DNA of 64,000 nt from CF-167 sp963695195 (GTDB lineage: Bacteria > Chloroflexota > Limnocylindria > QHBO01). Below, one piece after another: positions 34,474 through 42,637 of the stretch. Every line of letters begins with the position of its first letter. Positions within the stretch are counted from its first letter, which is position 1. The DNA lies in the NCBI GenBank assembly GCA_963695195.1, contig CAVOGE010000007.1, forward strand, positions 372,001 through 436,000, written 5' to 3'. Below the pieces are notes generated by a model that made no database searches, had not been told where the DNA came from, and saw only the letters and a list, made by a program, of their open reading frames with translations. A program made the translations under genes and the position numbers.

Positions 34474-36258
34474 GTGAAGCGGACCCGGTTGTGGCTGCGC
34501 ATGGCGACCGAGCCGTCGGTGGTCCGGCGAGCGAGCGTGACCTCCCTCCTCGTCGGCACGCTCCTGTCGCTCATCACGCGTGGCGAGATGATCCTCAGCG
34601 CCGACTTCAGCATGGCGCTCACCTGGCAGCTGGGACTCCTGTTCCTGGTCCCCTACTCGGTCTCGACCTGGTCCAGCGTCGCCGCCGCGCGCCGGCAGCG
34701 TGCGCTGGACGAGGCACGCGCTCACCTGCACGGTCCGAAAGTCGAGGAGATGGACAGGTTCCCCGACGAGAACCCGAATCCGGTCATGCGGGTGGCACTC
34801 AGCGGCGAACTGCTGTACGCCAACCCGGCCTGCCAATCCCTCGTCGGGGCGATGCAGCTGACGGTGGGAGCCCGGCTGCCGGCCGCTCTCCTCGCCGACC
34901 TTCGTGCCGCTGCCACAGCGGGCAGCACGGTGGAGGCCCGAGACGGAGGCAGGACCTTTTCTCTGCTGCCGGTGCGCGTGCCGGCATTCGACTTCATGAA
35001 CGTCTACGGGACCGATGTCACCGCTGCCCGGGCAGTCGCGCGCTTCCCTGATCAGAACCCGGCGCCGGTCCTGCGCATGGACGAACAGGGGATCCTGATC
35101 TACGCCAATGCAGCCAGCGCGACGATCGTCGAATCGTTCGGCGCGCAGATTGGCCTGGGGCTCCCAGCCGAACTGGTCGATCGGCTGTTACAAGCCTGCT
35201 CTGGTGCGCTCACCGAGCCGATCGAGGTGCAGGGAAGCGGGCGGACCTACGCGCTGAAGCCGGTGCAGGTCGAGGGCTTCGGCTTCATCAACATCTACGG
35301 GACCGATGTCACCGCCATGCGTGCGCTCGACAAGTTCCCCGACCAGAACCCGAACGTGGTGATGCGCATGACTCGCGGGGGACGGTTGACCTACGCCAAC
35401 CCGGCCAGTGAGCTGGTGCGCCGGGCCATCGGCGCCGCGGTCGGCGAGGACCTGCCCGAGGACTTCTGCGACCGGGTGCAGCGCATGGTCGAGTCCGAGT
35501 CTCCCGAGCCGATCGAGATCGAAGCCGAGGGGCACGTCTACGAGCTGCTCGTCGTATCGGTCTACGAATTCGACTCGATCAACCTGTACGGGACCGATGT
35601 TACGGCGGCGCGGGCGATCGAGCGTCTCGCGAAGGAGAACGAGCGACTGTTGCTGAACATCCTGCCCGCGTCGATCGCCGAGCGGCTGCGGGGTGGCGAG
35701 GATGTGATCGCCGACCGGTTCGACGAGCTGACCGTGCTGTTCGCCGATTGCGTCGGCTTCACTGCCATGTCATCGCACCTTCCGCCGAGCGAAGTGGTGC
35801 AGCAGCTCAACGGTGTCTTCTCCATCTTCGACCGCCTCGCCGACGCGTATGACCTCGAGAAGATCAAGACGATCGGCGACGCGTACATGGTCGTCGGCGG
35901 CCTTACGCCGGGTGGCGATCACCCCGAGCGTGTGGCCGCCATGGGGCTCGACATGCTCACCGAGATCGCCCGCATGCGCGAGGTTTCGCCGACGGCCCTG
36001 AACGTGCGGGTGGGGATGCACGTGGGGCCGGCGGTGGCCGGCGTCATCGGCCTCAAGAAGTTCATGTACGACGTGTGGGGCGACACCGTGAACATCGCCA
36101 GCCGGATGGAGTCACTGGGGAGCCCGGGCCGGATCCAGGTGACCGAGTCGACCTACCAGCGGCTCAATCACGCATTCGAATTCGAGCCGCGCGGACCGAT
36201 CGAGGTGAAGGGGCTGGGGCCGACGGAGACCTACTTCATCACCGGACGGGTCGCCTAG
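34474..36258 (+). CDS. Membrane adenylate cyclase with three tandem PAS-like repeats
   Basis: 594-residue class III cyclase making cAMP. Two TM helices are near 22-35 and 49-63. Three homologous PAS-like sensor repeats follow at about 95-190, 191-290 and 291-385. Each opens with FPD(E/Q)NP and closes with YGTDVTA(A/M)RA, a linker to the next unit. The catalytic domain (about 410-594) has metal aspartates D425 and D469, the adenine-specifying K465 and D533, and N540/R544. All are the residues of a true ATP cyclase. Single gene ending in a strong terminator. The ligand sensed by the repeats is unknown. Confidence 0.92.
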   Translation: MKRTRLWLRMATEPSVVRRASVTSLLVGTLLSLITRGEMILSADFSMALTWQLGLLFLVPYSVSTWSSVAAARRQRALDEARAHLHGPKVEEMDRFPDENPNPVMRVALSGELLYANPACQSLVGAMQLTVGARLPAALLADLRAAATAGSTVEARDGGRTFSLLPVRVPAFDFMNVYGTDVTAARAVARFPDQNPAPVLRMDEQGILIYANAASATIVESFGAQIGLGLPAELVDRLLQACSGALTEPIEVQGSGRTYALKPVQVEGFGFINIYGTDVTAMRALDKFPDQNPNVVMRMTRGGRLTYANPASELVRRAIGAAVGEDLPEDFCDRVQRMVESESPEPIEIEAEGHVYELLVVSVYEFDSINLYGTDVTAARAIERLAKENERLLLNILPASIAERLRGGEDVIADRFDELTVLFADCVGFTAMSSHLPPSEVVQQLNGVFSIFDRLADAYDLEKIKTIGDAYMVVGGLTPGGDHPERVAAMGLDMLTEIARMREVSPTALNVRVGMHVGPAVAGVIGLKKFMYDVWGDTVNIASRMESLGSPGRIQVTESTYQRLNHAFEFEPRGPIEVKGLGPTETYFITGRVA

Positions 36259-36259
36259 C

Positions 36260-36309
36260 GGGTCCCCGCGGGCGCTGACGCTTCGGCTTCGCGCTTCGGC
36301 CGGGGACCC
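36260..36309 (+). terminator. Hairpin terminator after the PAS-cyclase gene
   Basis: GGGTCCCC (36260-36267) pairs with GGGGACCC (36302-36309), with further pairing inside, followed by TTTCT. Confidence 0.6.
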
Positions 36310-36488
36310 TTTCTGGGCCCTTTGGGCGCTGTTCCACCGGGCGGATCCAACGATCAAGCAGCAGTCAGATTGGGGCCTGGATTCCCGCTGGGCGCAACTT
36401 CCGGCACCCATCTGGCCCGATTCGGCCCCGTTCAAGGCTCTGCCTGTTCGTTAGATCCCTGGGGCGCAACCTGGAGTGCAGCCGCGGT

Positions 36489-36905
36489 CTACCTCGCGCG
36501 CACCTGGTTGTTCCGCGGATCGTGGGTCAACTCGGCCAGCCCCAGCGCCTCGAGGAGCGGTGGCAGATACATCCCGAAGCGGCCGCGGTACCCCTTGCGA
36601 AGGCCGTACCAGCCACCAACCGGATTCGTCTCCGACCGACCCCACGCTTCGACGGTGCCATCCGCGGCGGCTTTCTGTTCATCGGCTGCGCCCAGCGGCA
36701 TCCAGTCGCCGTGGGCCTTGAGCATGGCATGCAGGTCCTCGATGCAGCGCAGGTGGTACCTCAGCTGCGTCGAGCCCACCTGGCAGACGAGCGCCGGCGG
36801 ATCGGCCGTCTCGTCGCGCCACATCTGGTACTCCGACGTACCCGGCGCGGTCTTCAGATTCCAGGGATTGTCACGGGTGCCCTCACCCGCGGTTGCGTTG
36901 GCCAT
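36489..36905 (-). CDS. Conserved hypothetical protein
   Basis: 138-residue soluble protein. It begins MANATAGEGTRDNPW and contains HLRCIEDLHAMLKAHGDWM, EAWGRSETNPVGGWYGL and GMYLPPLLEALGLAEL, an arrangement seen in a widespread uncharacterised bacterial family. GGAGGG 7 nt before ATG 36905 fixes the start; the frame remains open upstream. Function unknown. Confidence 0.75.
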   Translation of the reverse strand: MANATAGEGTRDNPWNLKTAPGTSEYQMWRDETADPPALVCQVGSTQLRYHLRCIEDLHAMLKAHGDWMPLGAADEQKAAADGTVEAWGRSETNPVGGWYGLRKGYRGRFGMYLPPLLEALGLAELTHDPRNNQVRAR

Positions 36906-36979
36906 CGGCCTGCCCTCCGCTGCTTTCCAGGACGTTGTCGCTGCCCACCCATTGGCACCCGGGATGCGCTGCGCGCCCC

Positions 36980-37360
36980 TCAGACGACGGCAACGATACC
37001 GCAGCAGACGGAGACGGCGAGTGAGACCGGGGCCCAGAGCCGCTCGCGCGGTGACCGAGAGATGGCATTTGCCACGGTGCCGAGCACGAAGTAGCCCGTG
37101 ACGACCCAGATCGCAGCTCCCAGCAGCGAGGCCGGAAGCGGTGTGGCGGCGATGAGTCGGGCCGCGGCGAGAACGACCCACGCGAGCGCGACCAGCAGGA
37201 GCGCCGAAACCCCGCTCGCGATGCGCAGTCTGACCGGCAGCCTCCCCTTACGCCCTCCGCCCCACGCCGCCTCACCCCATGGAGCCCCCAACAGCAGCGC
37301 GATCTGGAACAGCACCACGATGCCGATCAGCAAGGCAGCGAGCACGGCGGCAATCTCCAC
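36980..37360 (-). CDS. Four-TM membrane protein
   Basis: 126 residues with four predicted helices. GTG 37360 (start VEIAAVLAALLIG) is preferred; the frame is open to a TTG at 37417, but those codons give a polar stretch unlike a signal. Divergent from the Ddn-like gene. Family not recognised. Confidence 0.6.
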   Translation of the reverse strand: MEIAAVLAALLIGIVVLFQIALLLGAPWGEAAWGGGRKGRLPVRLRIASGVSALLLVALAWVVLAAARLIAATPLPASLLGAAIWVVTGYFVLGTVANAISRSPRERLWAPVSLAVSVCCGIVAVV

Positions 37361-37441
37361 CCCAGGAGTGTAGGTCCGAACCAGCGCGTGTGTACTGGGA
37401 TATAGTTGCGCGAACAATCATCAAGGGATCACGGGAGTGAC

Positions 37442-37900
37442 ATGCCCACCCAGTACGTCGAAACCAAGCCAGCAGCCCAGCCTGAGTCCGAGTGGGAGAA
37501 GGCGACACGGATCATGACCGAAGAGATCCGCGAACACGGCCACCCGCTCACAGGCTGGTTCGCCGGCGGGCAGGTGCTGCTGCTCAACACCGTCGGCGCC
37601 AGGTCCGGCACGGCAAGGATGGCTCCCCTCGCCTACACGCGCGACGGGGACCGATACGTCGTGACCGCGTCGAAGGGTGGGGCTCCGACCCATCCAGGCT
37701 GGTATCACAACCTCGTTGCGAACCCGATTGCCACGATCGAGGTGGACCGCGAGGAGTTCCAGGCCCGCGCGAGCGTGGCCGGGGGTGGCGAGCGGCAGCG
37801 GCTATGGGATCAGCACGTTGCGGTCCACACCGGAATCGGCGATTACCCCAGGAAGACGACACGGATCATCCCGGTCGTCGTCCTTGAGCGGGTTGCCTGA
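37442..37900 (+). CDS. Ddn-like deazaflavin (F420)-dependent nitroreductase/quinone reductase family protein
   Basis: 152-residue split-barrel of the Ddn family, which reduces nitro groups or quinones with F420H2 in actinobacteria and Chloroflexota. Family signatures: GGQVLLLNTVGARSG, RMAPLAYTRDGDRYVV, KGGAPTHPGWYHNLVANP. GGGAGTGAC precedes ATG 37442. Presence implies the organism may make cofactor F420, for which no synthesis gene lies in this window. Confidence 0.88.
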   Translation: MPTQYVETKPAAQPESEWEKATRIMTEEIREHGHPLTGWFAGGQVLLLNTVGARSGTARMAPLAYTRDGDRYVVTASKGGAPTHPGWYHNLVANPIATIEVDREEFQARASVAGGGERQRLWDQHVAVHTGIGDYPRKTTRIIPVVVLERVA

Positions 37901-37946
37901 CGTTGCACATCAGCACGGACCGTGGTAGCTCCAACGGCTGATCTGC

Positions 37947-38309
37947 CTAGCGGCGGCCCGCCTCGAGATCGGCAAGCCGGGCACTGACCAGCGCCTCGAC
38001 GAACGCGGCAGGGAGCGGCTTCTCAGGCGTGAAGTGGACGCTCCCCTTGGTGCGATCGAAGCCCTTCAGGGCCTCGGCATGTGCCTCCAGGACGGAGCCG
38101 CTCAGCGGATAGAGGCTGCAATGCTCCTTCCAGCCGGCAAACGAGACGAGCAGGCGGCCTCGGACCTTGAAGGTGGGCATGCCGTAGCTGATCGTCTCAA
38201 CCGCGTCCGGGGCCAATAACCGGATCTGCGTGCGCAACTTCTGGAGCGCGTCACGCTGGCTGACCGGCAGGGTCGCGAGGTAGGCGTCGATCGGTGCGTC
38301 GCTGGTCAC
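37947..38309 (-). CDS. DUF1801/YdhG-like protein
   Basis: 120-residue protein with the pattern of the YdhG/DUF1801 fold: IDAYLATLPVSQRDALQKLR, APDAVETISYGMPTFKVRG and FTPEKPLP. Start GTG 38309 is the only good one, no ribosome site seen. Roles proposed for relatives (iron handling, stress) are not proven. Co-oriented with the ICL/PEPM gene upstream (31-bp gap). Confidence 0.75.
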   Translation of the reverse strand: MTSDAPIDAYLATLPVSQRDALQKLRTQIRLLAPDAVETISYGMPTFKVRGRLLVSFAGWKEHCSLYPLSGSVLEAHAEALKGFDRTKGSVHFTPEKPLPAAFVEALVSARLADLEAGRR

Positions 38310-38340
38310 GGTGGCCAAGAATACCTCGGCAGGTCCCCGG

Positions 38341-39174
38341 TCAGGCACCGGGATCGTCAACGCCTGCGAAGGCGCCGTCGATCTCGGGGAATGGGATCCC
38401 TCGGGCGAGTCCGGCGAACGTGCCGCGCTCGGCGATCTCCGTGGCGGCCTCGACGAATGCGCCCCAGGCCACCCGCGCGAGTCCCCCGCCCACGCTGATT
38501 CGGCGGACGCCCAGGTCGGCGAGGGCCGCGACGGTGGTGAAGTCGCTGCCAACAAGGGCATTGACGGGCTTTGGGGCGACCGCGCTGACCACGGCTGCAA
38601 TCTCATCGAGGGTCCCCAGGCGCGGTGCGTAGAGGCAATCGGCGCCGACGTCGGCATACGCCCGCAACCGACGGATCGTCTCGGCGAGGTCGGGGCGACC
38701 GACCACGAATCCCTCCGATCGCCCGGTGAGCAGCACCTGACCACCGTGGTCGTCGATCGCCTTCCTGGCGGCCCGGATTCGCGCGACGGACAAGTCGAAG
38801 TCGAGCAGCGGCTCCGATGGGTCACCGCTCGAATCCTCGATCGACAGCCCGGCGATGCCGGTCTCGATCGCCCGCGCCACGTTTGCGGCGACGCCGTCCG
38901 GCTGGACCGCGAAGCCACCCTCGAAGTCGGCATTGACGGGGACATCCACCGATCCAGCAACCACGCGCAGGTGCTCGAGCGCCTCGTCAAGGGTGACGTG
39001 GTTGTCGGACTTGCCCAGCGTCCACGCAAACCCCGAACTGGTGGTCGCCAGGGCCTTGAAGCCCATGCCAGCGAGGAGCCGGGCGCTGCCCGCGTCCCAC
39101 GGGTTCGGGATCACGAAGCAGCCAGCCTGATGGAGAGTTCGGAACGTGTCGGTGAGGGGGGTCGGTGCCTGCAT
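38341..39174 (-). CDS. Isocitrate lyase/phosphoenolpyruvate mutase family protein
   Basis: 277-residue TIM barrel of the ICL/PEPM superfamily. Visible are NPWDAGSARLLAGMGFKALATTSSG, VPVNADFEGGF (metal Asp) and LSIEDSSGDP. Isocitrate lyase itself has a KKCGH motif that is absent here, and length is that of the small carboxyphosphonoenolpyruvate-mutase-like group whose substrates are unknown. Own leaderless promoter. Confidence 0.88.
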   Translation of the reverse strand: MQAPTPLTDTFRTLHQAGCFVIPNPWDAGSARLLAGMGFKALATTSSGFAWTLGKSDNHVTLDEALEHLRVVAGSVDVPVNADFEGGFAVQPDGVAANVARAIETGIAGLSIEDSSGDPSEPLLDFDLSVARIRAARKAIDDHGGQVLLTGRSEGFVVGRPDLAETIRRLRAYADVGADCLYAPRLGTLDEIAAVVSAVAPKPVNALVGSDFTTVAALADLGVRRISVGGGLARVAWGAFVEAATEIAERGTFAGLARGIPFPEIDGAFAGVDDPGA

Positions 39175-39180
39175 GGATGG

Positions 39181-39186
39181 AGGATA
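39181..39186 (-). promoter_or_regulatory. Leaderless -10 box of the ICL/PEPM gene
   Basis: TATCCT on the minus strand, 6 nt, ATG at 39174. Confidence 0.5.
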
Positions 39187-39288
39187 CCGTTAAGCACCTC
39201 TGGCGGGTGCTCGGTCCAAGGTGGGCCGTCGACGACAGCGAGCTGGTGTGGATCCTGCCCACCGCGACCGATTGGCGTACTGTGGCGA

Positions 39289-39405
39289 GTGGACAAGCAG
39301 TCGCTTGGAGGGACCTCGAGGGCCGTTCGTGTTGACCTGAACATCTCTCTGGACGGCTTCGTGACAAGGACCGACCCGACGTCCGAAGACATAGCCGAGC
39401 GCGGC
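39289..39405 (+). pseudogene. N-terminal relic of a DHFR/RibD-like reductase
   Basis: From GTG 39289 the frame encodes VRVDLNISLDGFVTRTDPTSED, the first strand and loop of RibD-C/DHFR-like proteins, and then loses the family pattern and runs into a stop at 39450. A complete gene of the same family starts at 39438. This looks like the remnant of a tandem copy. Confidence 0.5.
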
Positions 39406-39437
39406 CGAGAGTGCCCAACCACCACAAGGAGTCGGAG

Positions 39438-40100
39438 ATGGCAACGCTGATCGTCGGAACGTTCCTCAGCCTCGACGGCGTCATGCAGGGCCCAGGTGGT
39501 CCGGATGAGGACCCGAACGAAGGGTTCGCGCTCGGCGGCTGGTCCGTCGGCTACTGGGACGAGGCCATGGGGTCGCTCATTACCAAGTGGACCCAGCAGG
39601 CCGCAGCGCTTCTCCTCGGCCGGACCACCTACGAGATCTTCGCGGCGCATTGGCCGAATGTTCCCGAGGACGACCCGGTTGGCAGGGTGCTGAACCGGAT
39701 CCCGAAATACGTCGCCTCCGCGACGTTGCAGGATCTCACCTGGAACAACTCGACCCTCCTCGCCACCCCGATCCCGACCGCTGTCGCCGCTCTGAAGGAG
39801 GAGTGGAGCGGCGAGATCCAGGTCCACGGCAGCGGCCGGCTGTTGCAGACGCTGATCGAGAACGATCTCGTCGATGAGTACCGCATCTGGACGTTCCCGG
39901 TCCTGCTCGGCAGCGGCAAGCGGCTGTTCGGGTCGGGCACGATCCCCGCCGGACTCCAGCTGATCGACAGCCGGTCGTCTTCAACTGGCGTCGTCATCGG
40001 CCGCTACCGCCGCGCTGGCGAGATCCTCGCTGGCTCGTTCGAGGTCGACGAGCGGGGCGGCGTCGAGGCCCTGTGGGCGAGCGACGACAAGGGTGATTGA
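39438..40100 (+). CDS. DHFR-like reductase (RibD C-terminal domain family)
   Basis: 220-residue NAD(P)H-dependent reductase fold. Signatures: FLSLDGVMQGPGG, ALLLGRTTYEIFAAHW, GSGRLLQTLIENDLVDEYR and FPVLLGSGKRLF. The stand-alone members reduce unknown substrates and are often induced by stress. AAGGAG lies just before ATG 39438. The tail after residue 185 is longer than usual and acidic. Confidence 0.9.
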   Translation: MATLIVGTFLSLDGVMQGPGGPDEDPNEGFALGGWSVGYWDEAMGSLITKWTQQAAALLLGRTTYEIFAAHWPNVPEDDPVGRVLNRIPKYVASATLQDLTWNNSTLLATPIPTAVAALKEEWSGEIQVHGSGRLLQTLIENDLVDEYRIWTFPVLLGSGKRLFGSGTIPAGLQLIDSRSSSTGVVIGRYRRAGEILAGSFEVDERGGVEALWASDDKGD

Positions 40101-40267
40101 TCGGAGAGGCCGACGGTCAGGCCGAGGCTGGATGGCTCCATCTCGAAGGACCGCGGACGCTCGAGGTGTGCCGGCCGACTACACCGTACCCTGACCGCCG
40201 CGGCGAAGGCGCGGAATTGGGACGCGGCCTTCGGGGCCGCCGTCGTCCGCGTGGACGAAGGTCAGTC

Positions 40268-40344
40268 TGGTCGGGGCGAGAGGATTTGAACCTCCGGCCT
40301 CATCGTCCCGAACGATGCGCGCTACCTGGCTGCGCCACGCCCCG
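40268..40344 (-). tRNA. tRNA-Pro (anticodon CGG)
   Basis: Cloverleaf on the minus strand. Acceptor stem CGGGGCG/CGCCCCG, D-arm GCGC-AGCCAGGTA-GCGC, anticodon loop TTCGGGA giving anticodon CGG, T-arm with TTCAAAT loop, discriminator A, and genome-encoded CCA at 40268-40270. Reads proline codon CCG. Confidence 0.95.
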
Positions 40345-40390
40345 ACCGGCCATCACGAGGGGATGGGAGCCGAAGTCTACCAGCCGACCG

Positions 40391-40396
40391 TACACT
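40391..40396 (+). promoter_or_regulatory. Leaderless -10 box of the PIG-V-like gene
   Basis: TACACT, 7 nt, ATG at 40404. Confidence 0.6.
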
Positions 40397-40403
40397 GCGC
40401 CGC

Positions 40404-41570
40404 ATGGCCCGCTTTGAGGGGACCGATCGGCGCCTGATCGGCCTCACCCTGCTCGTGAAGCTGGGCGTCCTTATGGCCGGTGCACTGGCGTACGCCATCT
40501 TCACCAACGGCACCATCGCCGGGCCGCACGGGGCGCTGGAGCTTTGGAACCGCTGGGACGCGCCGCATTACCTCGACCTGGTCGTCTTCGGGTATCGGGC
40601 GGCCGATGCCGGCGACCTGGTGGGCCCGAACGGGTATCGGTCCATCTACCCCGGTGACCTTCCGTTGTACATCGTCTTCTTCCCGCTCTTCCCGTGGATC
40701 TCCACGCTCGTCAATGCCGCCGTCTATGACCCGCTGGTGAGCGCGTTCGCGGTCGCCACCGTGGCTTCCGTCTTCGTGGCGCCGCTGCTGTACCGGCTGG
40801 TGCGGCACGACGAGGGTCCCGCCGTGGCGATGCGCTCGGCATGGTTCCTGCTCATCTTCCCGACCGCCTACTTCCTGCATATCCCCTACACCGAGGCGCT
40901 CTTCATGGCGCTCGTGCTCGGCTCCTTCCTGGCGGCACGGACGGAGCGGTGGTGGCTGGCCGGCCTCCTCGGGGGGCTCGCCGCCATGACACGGGTCAAC
41001 GGCCTGATCCTCATCCCGGCCCTGGCTGCCGAGGCTGTCTGGCAGTGGCTCCAGCGTCCGCCGGAGGAGCGGCGGATCCGTCCGGAATGGCTGGCGATCG
41101 GGCTGGTCGGGGTCGGGTTCGGCGTCTACCTGGGACTCAACCAGGTCGTCTACGGTGACCCGCTCACCTTCATGCGCGTCCAGAACGAGCACTGGTTCAA
41201 GTCACTCGCCCCGCCGTGGCACGGGATCGCGTCGGTCTGGGGCTGGGTCTCGAACGAGAACCTCGATTACGCCCTGATGATCGGTTGGATGGAGCTCCTC
41301 TTCATCGGCATCGGCCTGGCTGGGACGATGCATGCCGCCTTCCGGTTGCGGCCGTCGATGTTCGCCTGGATGGCCGGCAACTGGGTCCTCTTCGTCTCCA
41401 CCTCGTTCGTGGTGAGTGTGCCGCGCTACTCGCTGACCTTGTTCCCGCTCTTCGTCTCGATGGCGATGCTCGCCGAGCGCCGATGGGTACTGATCTCCCT
41501 CTCTGGGGTCAGCCTGGCCGCGATGGCCTACTTCGCCGGCCGCTTCGCCAACGGAGTCTGGGCGTTCTGA
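40404..41570 (+). CDS. PIG-V-family mannosyltransferase-like membrane protein
   Basis: 388-residue, about ten-helix GT-C enzyme resembling GPI mannosyltransferase PIG-V, which uses polyprenyl-phosphate sugars. The early luminal loop holds WNRWDAPHYLDLV with the catalytic-type Asp, then FFPLFPWISTLV, IFPTAYFLHIPYTEALF and GGLAAMTRVNGL. Its stop overlaps the next ATG (TGATG). Acceptor unknown; bacterial members may glycosylate lipids or proteins. Confidence 0.85.
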   Translation: MARFEGTDRRLIGLTLLVKLGVLMAGALAYAIFTNGTIAGPHGALELWNRWDAPHYLDLVVFGYRAADAGDLVGPNGYRSIYPGDLPLYIVFFPLFPWISTLVNAAVYDPLVSAFAVATVASVFVAPLLYRLVRHDEGPAVAMRSAWFLLIFPTAYFLHIPYTEALFMALVLGSFLAARTERWWLAGLLGGLAAMTRVNGLILIPALAAEAVWQWLQRPPEERRIRPEWLAIGLVGVGFGVYLGLNQVVYGDPLTFMRVQNEHWFKSLAPPWHGIASVWGWVSNENLDYALMIGWMELLFIGIGLAGTMHAAFRLRPSMFAWMAGNWVLFVSTSFVVSVPRYSLTLFPLFVSMAMLAERRWVLISLSGVSLAAMAYFAGRFANGVWAF

Positions 41571-42199
41571 TGCGCGGACCCATGCGCGTGCTGGCTGTCG
41601 CCTCGACCCTTGGCCTGCTCTTGGTCGCGTGCGCACCGGCGGGCAGCGGTTCGCGCATTGGGCTCGGAACCGATGGCGGCGGGATCGCCTGGGGCGATGG
41701 CGACTACGGCGTCGTGCTGATCCACGACACCGGCACCGATGCGGCTGCCTGGGACGCGGTCGCCGTCACGATGGCCGAGCAGGGGATGACCGCGCTTGCG
41801 CCGGATGGGACCGACGCCGCCGCCGTGCGAGCGGCCATCGGCTACCTGCGGGATGAGCGTGGCCTTGAGCGCGTTGCGTTGGTCGCAGCGGGGAGTGGTG
41901 GGGCTGCGGCGCTGGTCGTCGGCCGGGAGTCACCCGATCTGGTCGATCAGCTGATCCTCATCTCCGTGCGGGGCGACGCCGCGACCGTGGCCGAGCTGGG
42001 CGACTTCCCAAAACTGTTCGCCGCCTCGTCAGGAGAGGCTGCCGCGGCTGCGGCAGAGGCGATGACCGGCGCCGCGCCGGGCCTGTGGAACGCCCTCTTC
42101 CTGGCCCCGGGATCGGCGAGCGGGCACGCGATCTTCGACTCGGATGGCGGGGACGAGCTCCTGGATGCGGTCCTCCGTCGGCTCGACGAGCGGCGCTAG
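41570..42199 (+). CDS. Lipoprotein with alpha/beta-hydrolase-like fold
   Basis: 209 residues. Signal peptide with lipobox LLVAC (C21). The mature part resembles an alpha/beta hydrolase: strand GVVLIHDTG, AAWDAVAVTMAEQGMTALAPDGTD, and the nucleophile elbow is GSGGAA instead of G-x-S-x-G. The expected catalytic Asp and His positions cannot be named with confidence, so it may be inactive. Coupled to the PIG-V gene by 1-bp overlap. Confidence 0.7.
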   Translation: MRGPMRVLAVASTLGLLLVACAPAGSGSRIGLGTDGGGIAWGDGDYGVVLIHDTGTDAAAWDAVAVTMAEQGMTALAPDGTDAAAVRAAIGYLRDERGLERVALVAAGSGGAAALVVGRESPDLVDQLILISVRGDAATVAELGDFPKLFAASSGEAAAAAAEAMTGAAPGLWNALFLAPGSASGHAIFDSDGGDELLDAVLRRLDERR

Positions 42200-42222
42200 C
42201 GGGGCTCATCGGCGCCGACCGC

Positions 42223-42343
42223 CACGGGGTGGCTACAACGGCCACCTTTGGGCTGAGCTTGGTCCCTGGACGGCCGATTGGCCACCCGAGGGCTCCCCGT
42301 GGCCACGCAGAGCGGTCATCTTGGCCGTTGTAGCCACCCCGTG
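42223..42343. repeat. Perfect 22-bp inverted repeat around a 77-nt loop
   Basis: Left arm 42223-42244 begins CACGGGGTGGCTACAACG and is the exact reverse complement of 42322-42343, which ends GTAGCCACCCCGTG. The loop contains smaller GGCCAC/GTGGCC pairs. Too long a loop for a simple terminator; a miniature mobile element or structured RNA is possible. Confidence 0.75.
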
Positions 42344-42526
42344 ATTGCGGGCTCGGGGCCACGCCGGGTTGCGTCCACCTCCGACCGGGACGCTCGACAT
42401 CGTGATCGGCGGGCAAACGAAAGCCCCGGAGGAACCGCGGCGACCGTTGATGTGATCTCCAGTCGGCCAGCTGCCCCTCCGGGACGAGAGAAGCATGCCG
42501 CGCGGGGGATGCGGCCACAAGAGTGG

Positions 42527-42535
42527 TTATCCACA
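42527..42535. promoter_or_regulatory. DnaA box 1
   Basis: TTATCCACA, identical to the high-affinity E. coli consensus. Spaced 31 bp start-to-start from the second copy, same orientation. Confidence 0.6.
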
Positions 42536-42557
42536 ATCGATTGGACCGATCCCCGAG

Positions 42558-42566
42558 TTATCCACA
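42558..42566. promoter_or_regulatory. DnaA box 2
   Basis: Second perfect TTATCCACA, same strand, about three helical turns downstream of the first. Both lie 72-111 bp before the cupredoxin ATG. Confidence 0.6.
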
Positions 42567-42637
42567 GGGAATCCGCAGGCGTGCAGCCGCGCGCTCCACT
42601 GCTAGCATCCGCACGGCTGACAGGAAGGAGCCGAGGC

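Larger units (their letters stand above)
42200..42637. other. 440-bp intergenic region with long inverted repeat and two DnaA boxes
   Basis: No gene is seen between 42199 and 42638. The left part is a large hairpin (perfect 22-bp arms at 42223-42244 and 42322-42343). The right part holds two perfect DnaA boxes. Short reading frames here read the repeat arms in both directions and are not supported as proteins. Confidence 0.7.

Noticed and set aside
42085..42520. Short frames on both strands across the 22-bp inverted repeat
   Set aside because: Both read the same repeat (GVATTA in each direction), which explains their likeness; no start site or family match.
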